Shown piece by piece: positions 40,935 to 50,791 of a stretch of DNA of 64,000 bases; within the stretch, counting starts at the first letter, position 1, and every line of letters begins with the position of its first letter. The stretch is from JAGVPT01 sp964642725 (GTDB taxonomy: Bacteria; Bacteroidota; Ignavibacteria; UBA10030; UBA8401). The notes under the pieces are model-generated. The model had not been told where the DNA came from and ran no database searches. It saw nothing but the letters and a program-made list of their open reading frames with translations. Where the stretch lies: contig CAZXQG010000014.1 in assembly GCA_964642725.1 (NCBI GenBank), positions 9,165 to 73,164 of the forward strand, in the 5' to 3' direction. Made by a program: the position numbers and the translations under genes.

Positions 40935-42044
40935 ATGCTGGCACACGGCCCCAAAATTCTTATCGTGGATGACGAACCCGAACTGCTGGAGATTACGGCG
41001 GCATACCTGGAGATGGAGGGATACATTCCGCTCACGGCGTTGAGCGGAGCTGCAGCCATAGAAATCTTGGATACAACCATTCCCGACCTTATTTTATCGG
41101 ATATCACGATGCCGGGAATGAGCGGCTTCGATTTGTTTGAAAAAGTCCGGTCTAATTCAAAGTTTGAGAACACTCCCTTCATCTTTCTCTCCGGCCATGC
41201 CGACCTCCAACATATCATAACAGGAAAAGAGCTCGGCAGCGACGATTATTTGGTCAAGCCGTATGAGCCTGAAATGCTGATCTCTACGATTAAAGGTAAG
41301 CTCAAGCGAAGCCGGCAGCTGAACGATTCGATATCTCTGCAAATGGACACCCTCAAGGATCAACTGTTCAGGCTTATCTCCCATGAAATGCGCACGCCGT
41401 TGACATCCATCCTCGGTGCGGCAGAAATTCTCTCGGGCGGGAAGGACGCGTTGTCTCCCGAGGATTTCACAGAATTCTTAAAGATGTTGAAAGTCGGCAC
41501 GCTCCGGCTCAACAGGATGGTCGAAGATTTTTTGCTCGTGGTTAGAATCGAGTCTGGCGAAATTGCGAGAGAGATTGACTTCCGCGAGGCGTGTATCGCT
41601 CCTTTGGGAATTGTGAACCGCTTTGCCGCGGTGCGCGAAGACATTAAGAAAACCAAAGACATTACTCTCAAGATAGAGGTGGCCGACGAATCGCCTTTTC
41701 TTTTTATTCATTCCCAGCACCTTGAAAATATTGTTGCCCGCTTGTTCGACAACGCATGTAAATTCTCTCCCGCAGGAGCGATCATCACCATTGCTTCGCA
41801 CAACGAAGAAGATCGGTACGTCATCAGCGTAATGGACAATGGATATGGAATTCCCGTTGAGAAACAGGATCGTCTATTCCAAAAATTCTATCAAGTGGAT
41901 CGCGAATTGCAAGAGCAGCAGGGGGCGGGATTGGGATTGTACATCGCGAAGAAACTTGCTGAACTGAACAATTGTGCGTTATGGTGTGAGAGTGACCGGG
42001 GGAAGGGCGCTGCGTTCTATTTGTCGATTCCCAAAAGAATATAG
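40935..42044 (+). CDS. Receiver-histidine kinase hybrid (REC-HisKA-HATPase)
   Basis: A 369-residue cytoplasmic protein. A receiver domain comes first, with D56 in LILSDITMPGMSGFD and the lysine in DYLVKPYEPEML. A kinase core follows with the phospho-accepting H150 in RLISHEMRTPLTSILG and ATP-binding boxes LFDNACKFSP, DNGYGIP and GAGLGLYIAKK. There is no membrane span or separate sensor domain. Such proteins relay signals from another kinase to their own kinase domain. It may share a transcript with suhB and converges on murA. The segment EGKLKRSR-like (IKGKLKRSRQLN) after the receiver recurs in the regulator at 56003. Confidence 0.92.
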   Translation: MLAHGPKILIVDDEPELLEITAAYLEMEGYIPLTALSGAAAIEILDTTIPDLILSDITMPGMSGFDLFEKVRSNSKFENTPFIFLSGHADLQHIITGKELGSDDYLVKPYEPEMLISTIKGKLKRSRQLNDSISLQMDTLKDQLFRLISHEMRTPLTSILGAAEILSGGKDALSPEDFTEFLKMLKVGTLRLNRMVEDFLLVVRIESGEIAREIDFREACIAPLGIVNRFAAVREDIKKTKDITLKIEVADESPFLFIHSQHLENIVARLFDNACKFSPAGAIITIASHNEEDRYVISVMDNGYGIPVEKQDRLFQKFYQVDRELQEQQGAGLGLYIAKKLAELNNCALWCESDRGKGAAFYLSIPKRI

Positions 42045-42077
42045 GACACCTTTAAGGTGCTCTACATAATATCTATC

Positions 42078-43340
42078 TTAAAACTCTTCCCCTTTTTCCC
42101 TGGTAATATCAGCCCCCAAACCTTGTAATTTTTTTTCGATCATCTCGTACCCGCGGTCAAGATGGTAGACGCGGAGGACTTCTGTTTCGCCGTGTGCCCG
42201 TAAACCGGCGAGGATCAAAGCGGCGGACGCACGCAAATCCGTCGACATGACTTTTGCACCGGTTAATTTTTTCACGCCGCGGATGACGGCCGCATTTTCG
42301 TTCAGAACAATATCGGCACCCAAACGCACTAACTCCGGCACATGTTTGAATCGATCGAAGTAGATCATGTCGGTGACGGTGGATGAGCCTTTCGCGACGG
42401 CCATCAAGGCAATCCATTGTGCCTGCATGTCCGTGGGAAAGCCGGGATAGATTGCGGTCGTAACGTCAACGGGTTCGAGTTCCTTCGCCGCATGAATTTC
42501 AATTGATGTTGAATCGGCTTTTACCTTTACGCCGGCGTCTTCCAGCCGGGCGGTGACCGCTGAAACGTGCTGGGGGTTGCATTCCTCGATCCTCACTTTC
42601 CCTCCGCAGATGGCGCATGCCACCAGCATTGTCCCGGTTTCGATGCGGTCGGGGATTGTTTCCACGTTTGCCGGGTGTAGGGCGTCGATTCCTTCTACCT
42701 CGAGCACGTTTGTTCCGATTCCATTGATCGTCGCTCCCATCAAAACAAGTAGTTCGGCAAGATTCGTGATTTCCGGTTCAACCGCCGCGTTCTCGATGAG
42801 CGTTGTTCCTTTCGCAAGCACTGATGCCATCAGAATATTTCCCGTTGCACCGACGCTGGAAATCTTGAACGAAATACGGGCACCCTTCAGGCGCCGCGCT
42901 TTTGCAATGATGTACCCGCGCTCCAAATCTATAGTTGCGCCTAATTTTTTTAGTCCCTCGATGTGGAGGTCGACCGGGCGCGGTCCCCATGCGCATCCAC
43001 CCGGCAGCGATACTTTTGCGTGTCCGTAGCGGGCTACCAGCGGGCCGAGCACGTAAATGGAGGCCCGCATTTTTTTAACATGCTCGTACGGAGCTTCGAA
43101 TTTGTTGACGCGAAACGTATTGACATGAAGCGATCGTCCTTTTCGTTCGACGGTGACTCCCATCGTCTGAAGCAGACGGGACATGGTCGCAACGTCCCGC
43201 AGGTCGGGGGTGTTGTGCAATTCGTATTTGCCGCTGGCGAGGAGCGTTGCCGGCATCAGCGCGAGCGATGCATTTTTTGCGCCGCTGATACGCACCGTTC
43301 CCCGCAACGCCTTACCGCCGTGAATAACAAATTTGTCCAC
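42078..43340 (-). CDS. murA: UDP-N-acetylglucosamine 1-carboxyvinyltransferase
   Basis: MurA transfers enolpyruvate from PEP to UDP-GlcNAc, the first committed step of peptidoglycan synthesis, in the cytoplasm. The 420-residue length is normal. K22 (SGAKNAS) and the catalytic C116 in SLPGGCAWGPRPVDLHI are present; Cys here means normal fosfomycin-sensitive chemistry. The late block IYPGFPTDMQAQWIAL is also conserved. The start is GTG at 43340 with AAGGA five bases upstream. It is the last gene of a long minus-strand block and converges on the REC-kinase gene. Confidence 0.97.
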   Translation of the reverse strand: MDKFVIHGGKALRGTVRISGAKNASLALMPATLLASGKYELHNTPDLRDVATMSRLLQTMGVTVERKGRSLHVNTFRVNKFEAPYEHVKKMRASIYVLGPLVARYGHAKVSLPGGCAWGPRPVDLHIEGLKKLGATIDLERGYIIAKARRLKGARISFKISSVGATGNILMASVLAKGTTLIENAAVEPEITNLAELLVLMGATINGIGTNVLEVEGIDALHPANVETIPDRIETGTMLVACAICGGKVRIEECNPQHVSAVTARLEDAGVKVKADSTSIEIHAAKELEPVDVTTAIYPGFPTDMQAQWIALMAVAKGSSTVTDMIYFDRFKHVPELVRLGADIVLNENAAVIRGVKKLTGAKVMSTDLRASAALILAGLRAHGETEVLRVYHLDRGYEMIEKKLQGLGADITREKGEEF

Positions 43341-43423
43341 GTGTATCCTTAATAGAAAAAATCTCTAAGATCTATGTCACGAAACCCAAGATTCGCGTTT
43401 CTACCGCCGACGCTGGAACGAGG

Positions 43424-45970
43424 TCACTTCTTTGCCGCAGGTTCTCCATGGATGGTACGCTTCCTCCACCAGAAGAATCCGACGACCAACATTGCACACC
43501 ACGAGAGAATATTTGTGACGAGGCTGATGTTCCGGCCGAGAAAATATTGATCGGGGTGGAAAATAAATTCGACGCGATGTTTTCCCTTCGGAACGACGAC
43601 CGAACGGAAGGCATAATCCGTTTTGTAAATCTCTGTCGGCGTACCGTCGATGAACGCTTTCCATCCCTTCGGGTAATAAATTTCACTGACAAAAAGAAGG
43701 TTTTTGCCGGATGCTTCAACGTCGAATGAAACATTGTGAATGCCGAAGCCGTTGACAGCAACCTTGGCCGACGTGTCGGGAGGTTCAATGGAAATACCGG
43801 GGTTCTTTTCAAAGTATGCGATATGATGCGGGTTAAACGACATATCGCGAATACGGTATAGGATCCCAAGCCCGGAATCGACCGCGGCGGAATCGACAAA
43901 CCATGCCCGCCGGCTTCCCGGAGGATACGCGAGGACTTTTTTGACCTGCCCCTGAAAAACGACAGGGAGGCCGGGTATGTTTTCCTTGGGGTCGGCGATA
44001 ATATATTTCGCGTTCATCAACTCCCAAACAGTCGGATTTCCGATAGTCGCCACATCGACGACATCCTGGTAAATACGGATCTTGGCGCCATGGTACCCGC
44101 CGATACTCTGCAGTCTATAGTACGCGAGAGTATTCGACGGTTCCCTCAGGTTTTCGGTGTTCAACACTCGATACAACGATTTGTCCTGCTGTATCGCCTG
44201 CACATAATCCGGCGTTGCGAACTCTGTGGTTTGCAGCGTCGCATCGTGAAGCTGCATCGGTTTGAAATCAACTCGCCACAAGTCGACCAGCGCCAGTACA
44301 ATAATTATGGTGGCGAAGGTTGTTGACGCGATAAAATGTTTTCTGTACGCATACGCAAGTCCGAAAACGGAAAGGAGGAAAAATGTTGCCATCAAATAAT
44401 CCGACATTACCGAGTCAAAAAGGAAATCAAATATCATCGGGCGGACCTGGGCAAGAACGTTTTCCGGCTGCCTCCCGACGAGTTCCGACAATAATTTGGA
44501 AAGGCCGTCGCTTCCAATGAAACCCCTGTATACGTCCTCAAAGATTCCCCGTCCCACAAATCCGACGACGAACAGCACACCCGCGCCGCCGATGATGTAT
44601 TTGTATTTTTTTTCTCCCCCCGGCGAAATTTTGTCATTGCCTTTGTCAATGATCGATTGCAAACCGTACCCTGCGAGGATTGGGACGATAAGCTGCAGAA
44701 GGATAAGAATCATTGACGGGATGCGAAACTTGTTAAATTCCGGGAAATAGTAGTACATCAGATCGTACACCGGGGAGAAATTTCTACCGAACGAGACAAA
44801 CAGTGATAAACCCGAGACGATGAGCATGGCCTGGACAAAACGATCGCGCCGATTATAATATGCGCCAAGGACTGCAAAGACGAGGACGATGAGTCCCATA
44901 TATTGCGGCGCATCGGTAAAGGTCATTTGCCCCCAATACGTGTTCAGTTCCTGCTCTTGATTTCCGGTAAGCGGTCCTTTATACGGCTGGCTGCCGAATC
45001 CGTACATGGACGGTATGAAAAACGTCATCGTTTCGCCCGGACTGAACGACCAATTGGTAGCGTACTCGTAATCGAGCCCGCCTTCAGCCGTTTTAGACTG
45101 TGCGGCGTTCGCTGGCTGGACGATCGGATTCGTGCCGCGTATCGAATACGGATTATATTCCAGCGTTGATAGATAGATATCGGCGGACATCGCGAAAGAA
45201 AAACCGGCTGCCAGCGCAAATACGATTCCGCTACGAAGAACGTTGAACCAATGCTCCTTCTTGATGATCCGGAAAACGAGCAGATAGAGATAATAGATGC
45301 CGATCAACAGATACGTATAAAAAAAGAACTGAATATGCGAGGCAAGCTGCTGGATATGGATGGCGACCATTAAGACAATGCCGTGCCACCATTTGAAGTC
45401 GTCGATCATCTCCTCTATAAGCATCAGCACAATCGGCAGTAAACAAATGGATGCGATCTTAGTGTTATGCCCAACCATGATGAGGATGATGACGTACGTC
45501 GAAAAAAGCGTCGCAAGCGATGTAAACAAAGCGGCTAAAGGCGATTTCTTTTTGTGGATCATAAAAAAATACATCGACACGCCGAAAATGAAATAGTAAA
45601 ACATCACCGTCGTGCCCGCTTCGTTCTGAAGAACAAATGTAAAGGCGTTATGAGCCCAATCGACAAACGTGGAGGTGAGGTCGTAGACACGATTCTGGGC
45701 CGACAGGAGGCTTGCCAGCGAAGGCATTCCGCAAAAAATATACGGCACCCATAAGGGGTAGACGTCGTTCTTTTTGGCATCTGCCACGAACGGATTAAAA
45801 CTCCGCGACGCCAGATTGTCCCCCGCAAAAAAGACTTTGCCGGAAAAAACCACATCATGGAAAAAGATGACGAGGGCCAGCAATATGATGCCGGCTGCCG
45901 CGTAATGCTGATACTTCTTTGGAATGATGGGCCGTGCTTCCGCACGAGGCTGATTTTTTGTTTTTGCCAT
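43424..45970 (-). CDS. YfhO-family membrane protein
   Basis: An 848-residue protein with at least twelve hydrophobic helices and a soluble C-terminal domain before a last helix (SLVTNILSWCAMLVVGFFWW). The early part (FHDVVFSGKVFFAGDNLASR, then YPLWVPYIFCGMPS) and the later LLFVSEIYYPKGWKAFIDG are typical of bacterial YfhO-like proteins, which are related to GT-C enzymes. In Gram-positive species YfhO takes part in glycosylation of teichoic acid; here a role in envelope glycan decoration is inferred. It lies next to a GT4 glycosyltransferase, which supports that guess. Confidence 0.82.
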   Translation of the reverse strand: MAKTKNQPRAEARPIIPKKYQHYAAAGIILLALVIFFHDVVFSGKVFFAGDNLASRSFNPFVADAKKNDVYPLWVPYIFCGMPSLASLLSAQNRVYDLTSTFVDWAHNAFTFVLQNEAGTTVMFYYFIFGVSMYFFMIHKKKSPLAALFTSLATLFSTYVIILIMVGHNTKIASICLLPIVLMLIEEMIDDFKWWHGIVLMVAIHIQQLASHIQFFFYTYLLIGIYYLYLLVFRIIKKEHWFNVLRSGIVFALAAGFSFAMSADIYLSTLEYNPYSIRGTNPIVQPANAAQSKTAEGGLDYEYATNWSFSPGETMTFFIPSMYGFGSQPYKGPLTGNQEQELNTYWGQMTFTDAPQYMGLIVLVFAVLGAYYNRRDRFVQAMLIVSGLSLFVSFGRNFSPVYDLMYYYFPEFNKFRIPSMILILLQLIVPILAGYGLQSIIDKGNDKISPGGEKKYKYIIGGAGVLFVVGFVGRGIFEDVYRGFIGSDGLSKLLSELVGRQPENVLAQVRPMIFDFLFDSVMSDYLMATFFLLSVFGLAYAYRKHFIASTTFATIIIVLALVDLWRVDFKPMQLHDATLQTTEFATPDYVQAIQQDKSLYRVLNTENLREPSNTLAYYRLQSIGGYHGAKIRIYQDVVDVATIGNPTVWELMNAKYIIADPKENIPGLPVVFQGQVKKVLAYPPGSRRAWFVDSAAVDSGLGILYRIRDMSFNPHHIAYFEKNPGISIEPPDTSAKVAVNGFGIHNVSFDVEASGKNLLFVSEIYYPKGWKAFIDGTPTEIYKTDYAFRSVVVPKGKHRVEFIFHPDQYFLGRNISLVTNILSWCAMLVVGFFWWRKRTIHGEPAAKK

Positions 45971-45996
45971 TTGAGGATATGCGCTAATGAAGTGAG

Positions 45997-47319
45997 TTAT
46001 GAAGCTGCTCGTTCAAGCGAGTCATCGAAAAGCTGTGCTAACCGTTTTGTAATTTCTTTTCTTTCAAACTGTCCGATCGCTTTCGCGTCTGGAGAAAAAC
46101 TGGATTTATTATAGAGATAATCGTTGTAATATTCAAGAATGATGCGCTCGATGGCGGGGACGTCGTCATTCCGCGCCGCATGTCCGGTGCGCGTGGTTTG
46201 CAGCAGCTCCGTTACCGCTCCCTCGCGGGCAACGCCGATGATCGGCCGCCGCGCGCCGATGTATTCGAAAACTTTTCCGGGGACGATTTCTTCGCCTCCT
46301 GCGTATTCATCAACGATGAGCAATAATGCATCGGATTTCATCAGATGCTCGATACTCTCGGAGTGAGGGAGATAGGGGAGCGCCTCAATGCAGCCCGCAA
46401 CGGCTGGCTCGTGAAACATTTCCACGACTTCGGCGCCGAACCTGCCGATAAACTTGAGAAGGATTTTCGTTGGGTCGATTTTTTTTGCAGCGATGAGATT
46501 CGCGACCGCCTGCAGAAATGTCTTTGGATTCCGAACGCCGTACATCGAGCCGGTATATGTTACCGTAAACTTTTCATTCCGGCGGTACGTGGCCGGTGGA
46601 AAATCGGCGCCGTCGAATCCGTTCGGCAAATGAACAACTTTATCAACGGGAATGTCCGGATATTTTTTATGGAGATCGAGGAGAATGCCGCGCCACGCCA
46701 CTTCAACTCGCGTCGCTTCTTCGAAACAACTTCGTTCAAGAAACTCATCTATTTTTTTCGGAAGAAACCAGCGGTTCGGTGTTGAGAGAAATCCCGTCCA
46801 CGGGTCGCGGAATCCGGCTATCCACGGCAAGCCCGTTGTGCGATGAACATTTCGGGCAATCACAGCGCATGTGTACGGCGGAGAAGAAGAGTAGATCGCA
46901 TCAATTTTTTCCTGTTTGATGATTCTTCTTGCTTCGCTGACCGCGGTGAACAGCCAGCCGACGCGCGCATCGGGGATAAAAAACGTCGCACGGACGAATT
47001 CAGCAATTGTTTCGGAGAAACTCTTTCGTTCTCCCTTTTTGGGAATGTTGTTGACGTCAACCGCAGTGCCGGGCTTCTTGCCGGTGATGCTTCGGTAGAA
47101 ACCGTACGGTTCAAGGATGGGCGTCCTAAAAACTTTCAAGGAAGGGGGAATTTCTTTCAGCAGCGATTCGTCGCGCGCCGGGTAATCCCCGTCTTTCACA
47201 GTGAGGATAATCGGCTCCCACCCAAATTCGGGGAGGTACTTCACGAACTTCAGCACGCGTTGAACTCCCGGTCCTCCCGACGGCGGAAAATAGTATGTTA
47301 TGATGAGAACTTTTTTCAT
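45997..47319 (-). CDS. GT4-family glycosyltransferase
   Basis: A 440-residue GT-B-fold enzyme. It opens with KKVLIITYYFPPSGGPGVQR, the glycine-rich donor/acceptor loop of WbuB/exopolysaccharide-type transferases, and has IYSSSPPYTCAVIA, PWIAGFRDPWTGF, VHLPNGFDGADFP, FTVTYTGSMYG and a C-terminal KVFEYIGARRPIIG. The frame is open to 47484, but the ATG at 47319 begins the conserved domain and is preferred. It lies 26 bases before the YfhO gene, so both may modify the same envelope polysaccharide. The sugar and acceptor are unknown. Confidence 0.88.
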   Translation of the reverse strand: MKKVLIITYYFPPSGGPGVQRVLKFVKYLPEFGWEPIILTVKDGDYPARDESLLKEIPPSLKVFRTPILEPYGFYRSITGKKPGTAVDVNNIPKKGERKSFSETIAEFVRATFFIPDARVGWLFTAVSEARRIIKQEKIDAIYSSSPPYTCAVIARNVHRTTGLPWIAGFRDPWTGFLSTPNRWFLPKKIDEFLERSCFEEATRVEVAWRGILLDLHKKYPDIPVDKVVHLPNGFDGADFPPATYRRNEKFTVTYTGSMYGVRNPKTFLQAVANLIAAKKIDPTKILLKFIGRFGAEVVEMFHEPAVAGCIEALPYLPHSESIEHLMKSDALLLIVDEYAGGEEIVPGKVFEYIGARRPIIGVAREGAVTELLQTTRTGHAARNDDVPAIERIILEYYNDYLYNKSSFSPDAKAIGQFERKEITKRLAQLFDDSLERAAS

Positions 47320-47764
47320 TCCTTGCCGTGGTATTTGGTTCCCAAAGTCTGTTGAGGAACCTCTCTTCACTCTCAAAACATAAACGGCTGTAATGCCCAT
47401 GCACCACAGCCGTGAAAAGCAATACATCGTGTTGAAAAAATACAAAGAATATGCAGCAAAGGCAATACAGCCAATGTTTGGCAAGACATTGCTATTAAAC
47501 GAGTTTACAACGTTTCGAAGGTATTGCTTTACCTAACTGGGGGAGCGGCGGTTGTGTCAATTCTTGCCGTATTCCATATCGCCTCACTCATTGTGCTTAT
47601 GTTGTTTGTTCCAATGATTCTCCATGGAGTTTACGGAACGGTAAAACTGTCCCCCGGTGTTCATTTCGAGAGGCTTGGATTTCTTCTGTTTGGGCCGTCG
47701 ATTCTGTTCGTGACGCCGCTGTGCTATGTTTCCTGAAAGCAAGCGGCGTTCCGGTGTATTTTTC
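47320..47764. other. 445-bp gap between GT4 and symporter genes
   Basis: It contains only a weak plus-strand frame (47524-47736) and the minus-strand extension of the GT4 frame, which I consider untranslated. No terminator or promoter was recognised with confidence. Confidence 0.45.
47524..47736 (+). CDS. Possible 70-aa membrane protein
   Basis: A plus-strand frame with TTG start and two hydrophobic stretches (AAVVSILAVFHIASLIVLML and LGFLLFGPSILFVTPLCYV) separated by a polar turn. This is compatible with a two-helix membrane protein, and the frame stays open upstream for about 36 codons without a standard start. It has no ribosome site and no recognised relatives, and all neighbours are on the other strand. 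It is listed as a weak candidate. Confidence 0.3.
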   Translation: MLYLTGGAAVVSILAVFHIASLIVLMLFVPMILHGVYGTVKLSPGVHFERLGFLLFGPSILFVTPLCYVS

Positions 47765-49546
47765 TTACGAGCTCAGCACTTCCCATCCCCGCTTATTGAT
47801 TCTGCGATAAATAATCCCGCCAAAAATGAAACCGACTGCGAGAAGGGCTGTCCCGGTCGAAACGCTTCCCAGAATTATTTTCCCAGTCCCGAAAAGGAAT
47901 GCGTAGATCATAATAACGCCGCTTATCCAATTCACAAGATTAAATATTCCATCTTTCTGAGGAACGACGTCGGTTGCCTCGACGGCTATCGGTTTCCACA
48001 TTGTTGCATTGGGCCGGACGCGGCGGTAAAAGGACAGCAATTTATCCTTAGGCTCGGGTTGTGTTAGAAATGTCGCTGAAAGCCAAACAGCCGTTGTTGC
48101 CGTAACAGTGATAAGAAGAAGGTACGCGAATTCTTTCGGCTCTCCTTCGTTGAGATGAAAGCCGAATTGCAGTATCATCGATACGACGAATGCCGCGATC
48201 ATCGCCGAGATTTCGCTCCACGCATTGATGCGCCACCAGAACCAGCGGAGAATGTACACGAGGCCTGTTCCTGCGCCGACCGCCATCAAAAATCTCCACG
48301 CGTTGCCGATTGAATCCATATAAAACGTGACAACGGCGGAAAAAACCATCAGCATCATAGTAATACCTTGCGAGACGGCCACATAGTGTTTCTCGTTTTT
48401 GTCTGGCCTCCAGAAACGGCGGTAGACGTCGTTCACGAGATAACTCGCGCCCCAGTTTAGCTGTGTTCCGATCGTGGACATATACGCTGCCGCAAATGCG
48501 GCCAGCATCAGACCGCGGAGATATGCCGGCAGGTCCGAGATAAGAATGCGGATGTATCCCGATTCGGGGTCCGCCTGAAACGCCGCAACATGCTGGTAGC
48601 GGACCACCGCGACCAATCCGACCAAAATCCACGGCCATGGACGTATGGCGTAGTGAGCCACGTTAAACCAGAGAGTTGCGAGGAGAGAGTGTTTCTCGTT
48701 TTTTGCTGAAAAGATCCGCTGAGCAACATACCCGCCTCCTCCCGGTTCAGCTCCGGGATACCACGACGCCCACCAGTTCACGGCGATGAAAACGAAAAAC
48801 GTTATCATCGGCATCCATGCCGAGTTGAGGTCAGGCACGAATGACAGCACGGACCCTTGAGATCCTCGTGTCTCATCAATTTTATGAAGTTCCGCGACCA
48901 TCGCATTCATGCCCCCCGTCGCATTAATAGCGAAGACCGCAAGCAGGATGACCATTCCCATTTTTAAAACGAACTGGAACAAGTCTGTCCACAAAACTCC
49001 CCACAATCCCGACAGCGTTGAAATTGAAGCGGTGATAAACATAATAGCAATCGCTATTGCGAGCGCTTCAATTTTTGTTATTCCGAGCACCAGCATCATT
49101 ATTTTGACGATCGCAAGGTTCACCCAGCCCAGGATGATGAGGTTGATTGGGAGTCCGAGGTAGACGGCACGAAACCAGCGAAGGAACGTAGCCGGTTTCC
49201 CAGAGTATCGAATCTCGGCGAATTCCACGTCGGTGAGGACTCCAGCACGCCGCCACAGCTTGGCGAAAAAGAAAACGGTAAGCATTCCGCTGAAGGCCAT
49301 GCTCCACCAGATCCAGTTCCCGGCGATGCCGTTCCTGGCAACGAGGCCGGTGACGACCAGCGGCGTATCGGCGGCGAATGTGGTCGCAACCATCGACGTG
49401 CCCGCAAGCCACCACGAAACGTTTCTCCCCGAGATAAAAAATTCGCTGACGCTCTTTGTCGCGCGTTTGCGAAGGAACAGTGCGACTCCCAGGTTAATGG
49501 CAAAGTATATCGCGACGACGATCAAGTCTATTATGGTAAGTCGCAC
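47765..49546 (-). CDS. Sodium:solute symporter (SSS family)
   Basis: A 593-residue inner-membrane symporter with about 13 helices. Conserved parts include SVSEFFISGRNVSWWLAGTS with TFAADTPLVVTGL (Na+-site region), RRAGVLTDVEFAEIRYSG, TLSGLWGVLWTDLFQFVLKM and RGLMLAAFAAAYMSTIGTQL with the Ser/Thr residues near the second ion site. The frame opens at TTG 49597, but GTG 49546 has CAGGAG six bases upstream and starts just before helix 1, so it is chosen. The solute could be a sugar, amino acid or organic acid. Confidence 0.9.
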   Translation of the reverse strand: MRLTIIDLIVVAIYFAINLGVALFLRKRATKSVSEFFISGRNVSWWLAGTSMVATTFAADTPLVVTGLVARNGIAGNWIWWSMAFSGMLTVFFFAKLWRRAGVLTDVEFAEIRYSGKPATFLRWFRAVYLGLPINLIILGWVNLAIVKIMMLVLGITKIEALAIAIAIMFITASISTLSGLWGVLWTDLFQFVLKMGMVILLAVFAINATGGMNAMVAELHKIDETRGSQGSVLSFVPDLNSAWMPMITFFVFIAVNWWASWYPGAEPGGGGYVAQRIFSAKNEKHSLLATLWFNVAHYAIRPWPWILVGLVAVVRYQHVAAFQADPESGYIRILISDLPAYLRGLMLAAFAAAYMSTIGTQLNWGASYLVNDVYRRFWRPDKNEKHYVAVSQGITMMLMVFSAVVTFYMDSIGNAWRFLMAVGAGTGLVYILRWFWWRINAWSEISAMIAAFVVSMILQFGFHLNEGEPKEFAYLLLITVTATTAVWLSATFLTQPEPKDKLLSFYRRVRPNATMWKPIAVEATDVVPQKDGIFNLVNWISGVIMIYAFLFGTGKIILGSVSTGTALLAVGFIFGGIIYRRINKRGWEVLSS

Positions 49547-49757
49547 GGGAAACTCCTGCGAATGGTGTCCAAAAACCGACTCGTACCCTTTGTGCAAGAA
49601 AAAGTCAACGGCAGAAAACAGCGGTTCACGAAGGAAAACAATTTTGAGTAATGGTGGAAAGGAAGATTACGGCGGTTTTTGCGTTGGGCACCGGACGGGC
49701 GTTAACGGAAAAAAAATACCCAATTGAGGCATGCTGGAAACACTGGGACAGAGAGAT

Positions 49758-50090
49758 TCACTCTTTCGTCGCTTTGGCGACGGTGTCGAATATTTGGAAT
49801 ACGCGGTCGAGCTGGGAGATTTTAAGAAGTGCCAATACTTTCTTTTGGACGCCGACGAGGATAACCTTGCCTCCGTGTCCGCGCATTTGGCGTTCAGCGA
49901 TGAGGAGAGCGCTCAAGCCGGTGCTGTCGCAAAACTCGACATCGGTCAAATCGACAACAAGTGATTTGAGAGTAGGGCGGCAGAGCAGAATGAATTCACC
50001 TTTCAACTCAGGCGACACGGAAACGTCGAGTTTGCGTTCTTTAATTTTTATTACCGTGTGCTGCGTATTCTTTGTAACATCAAACTTCAT
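49758..50090 (-). CDS. STAS-domain anti-anti-sigma factor
   Basis: A 110-residue single STAS domain, the SpoIIAA/RsbV type. The phosphorylatable serine is S56 in VEFCDSTGLSALLIAERQ, with the preceding LVVDLTDV strand and the later GKVILVGV strand. It would bind an anti-sigma kinase and be reset by a SpoIIE-type phosphatase such as that at 17547, but no kinase gene is adjacent. It is followed upstream on the same strand by the DUF6913-like gene with an 18-base gap. Confidence 0.9.
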   Translation of the reverse strand: MKFDVTKNTQHTVIKIKERKLDVSVSPELKGEFILLCRPTLKSLVVDLTDVEFCDSTGLSALLIAERQMRGHGGKVILVGVQKKVLALLKISQLDRVFQIFDTVAKATKE

Positions 50091-50108
50091 TGGACCTCCA
50101 CCGCTCCG

Positions 50109-50648
50109 TCAAAACATTGCCATAGTGCGCAACAATTGCTCGAAACTTCGCTGCGGGCTTTTTTCGTGGGATGTCTTCAACTGAAAATTGTAGAACTTAT
50201 CGCCGTTTTCTTTCACAAAGCCGACTTTTAAGGCTGCATTAGCGCTTCGGCACAGGTATGCTGCGTGAAGAACCATTGGAATATTGAGGTCAAATACGAC
50301 GTCAAATTTCTGCCGGCTGAGTTTCTGCACCGCTTTTTTCCTGGGTAGATAGAAAAAGCTGATATTGTCTTTCGTCATCGGAAAAACGTCGCAATGAGCG
50401 AGCGAGCTTGAAAGATCGCGGAAAGAATCGTAGATGACGATCGTCAGTTTATTTCCGCGAAATTTATTTTGCAGCGACGTCAGCAAAGGGATCGCCAGGG
50501 CGCGATGCTCGCTGTTTTCAGGAACAATCACGAGAGCAGTGCGCGCTTCGGAATACAAGTTTGTGAATTCCGTCTGCGGATAGGTATGCTTGCGGAAATG
50601 AAACCGTGCAAGAGCCATTCCGACCCGCATCCTTGGAGATTCCAGCAT
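50109..50648 (-). CDS. DUF6913-like protein (heptosyltransferase-like fold fragment)
   Basis: A 179-residue soluble protein. It resembles a short GT9/heptosyltransferase-like half: TNLYSEARTALVIVPENSEH, LTIVIYDSFRD, then KFDVVFDLNIPMVLHAAYLC and RSANAALKVGFVKENGDKFY. This arrangement recalls the DUF6913 proteins found in Bacteroidota, whose function is unknown. Other in-frame ATGs at positions 7 and 11 are possible starts. It lies between ligA and the STAS gene. Confidence 0.55.
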   Translation of the reverse strand: MLESPRMRVGMALARFHFRKHTYPQTEFTNLYSEARTALVIVPENSEHRALAIPLLTSLQNKFRGNKLTIVIYDSFRDLSSSLAHCDVFPMTKDNISFFYLPRKKAVQKLSRQKFDVVFDLNIPMVLHAAYLCRSANAALKVGFVKENGDKFYNFQLKTSHEKSPQRSFEQLLRTMAMF

Positions 50649-50791
50649 AATAAATTCGTCGCTCTTTCTCTGGCTGATTAAAGTTGCAAAAGGTTTATCT
50701 TAAAAGCAAGTTGTGCGGAAAGATGCCGGGCACTTTGATGATTGACACTGCATATAGTTCAGCCGCGTCTTGTGGATACGGTGTCCGACAT

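Noticed and set aside
42045..42062. Short palindrome CACCTTTAAGGTG between the REC-kinase and murA
   Set aside because: The stem is only six bases and there is no T-run, so it was not called a terminator.
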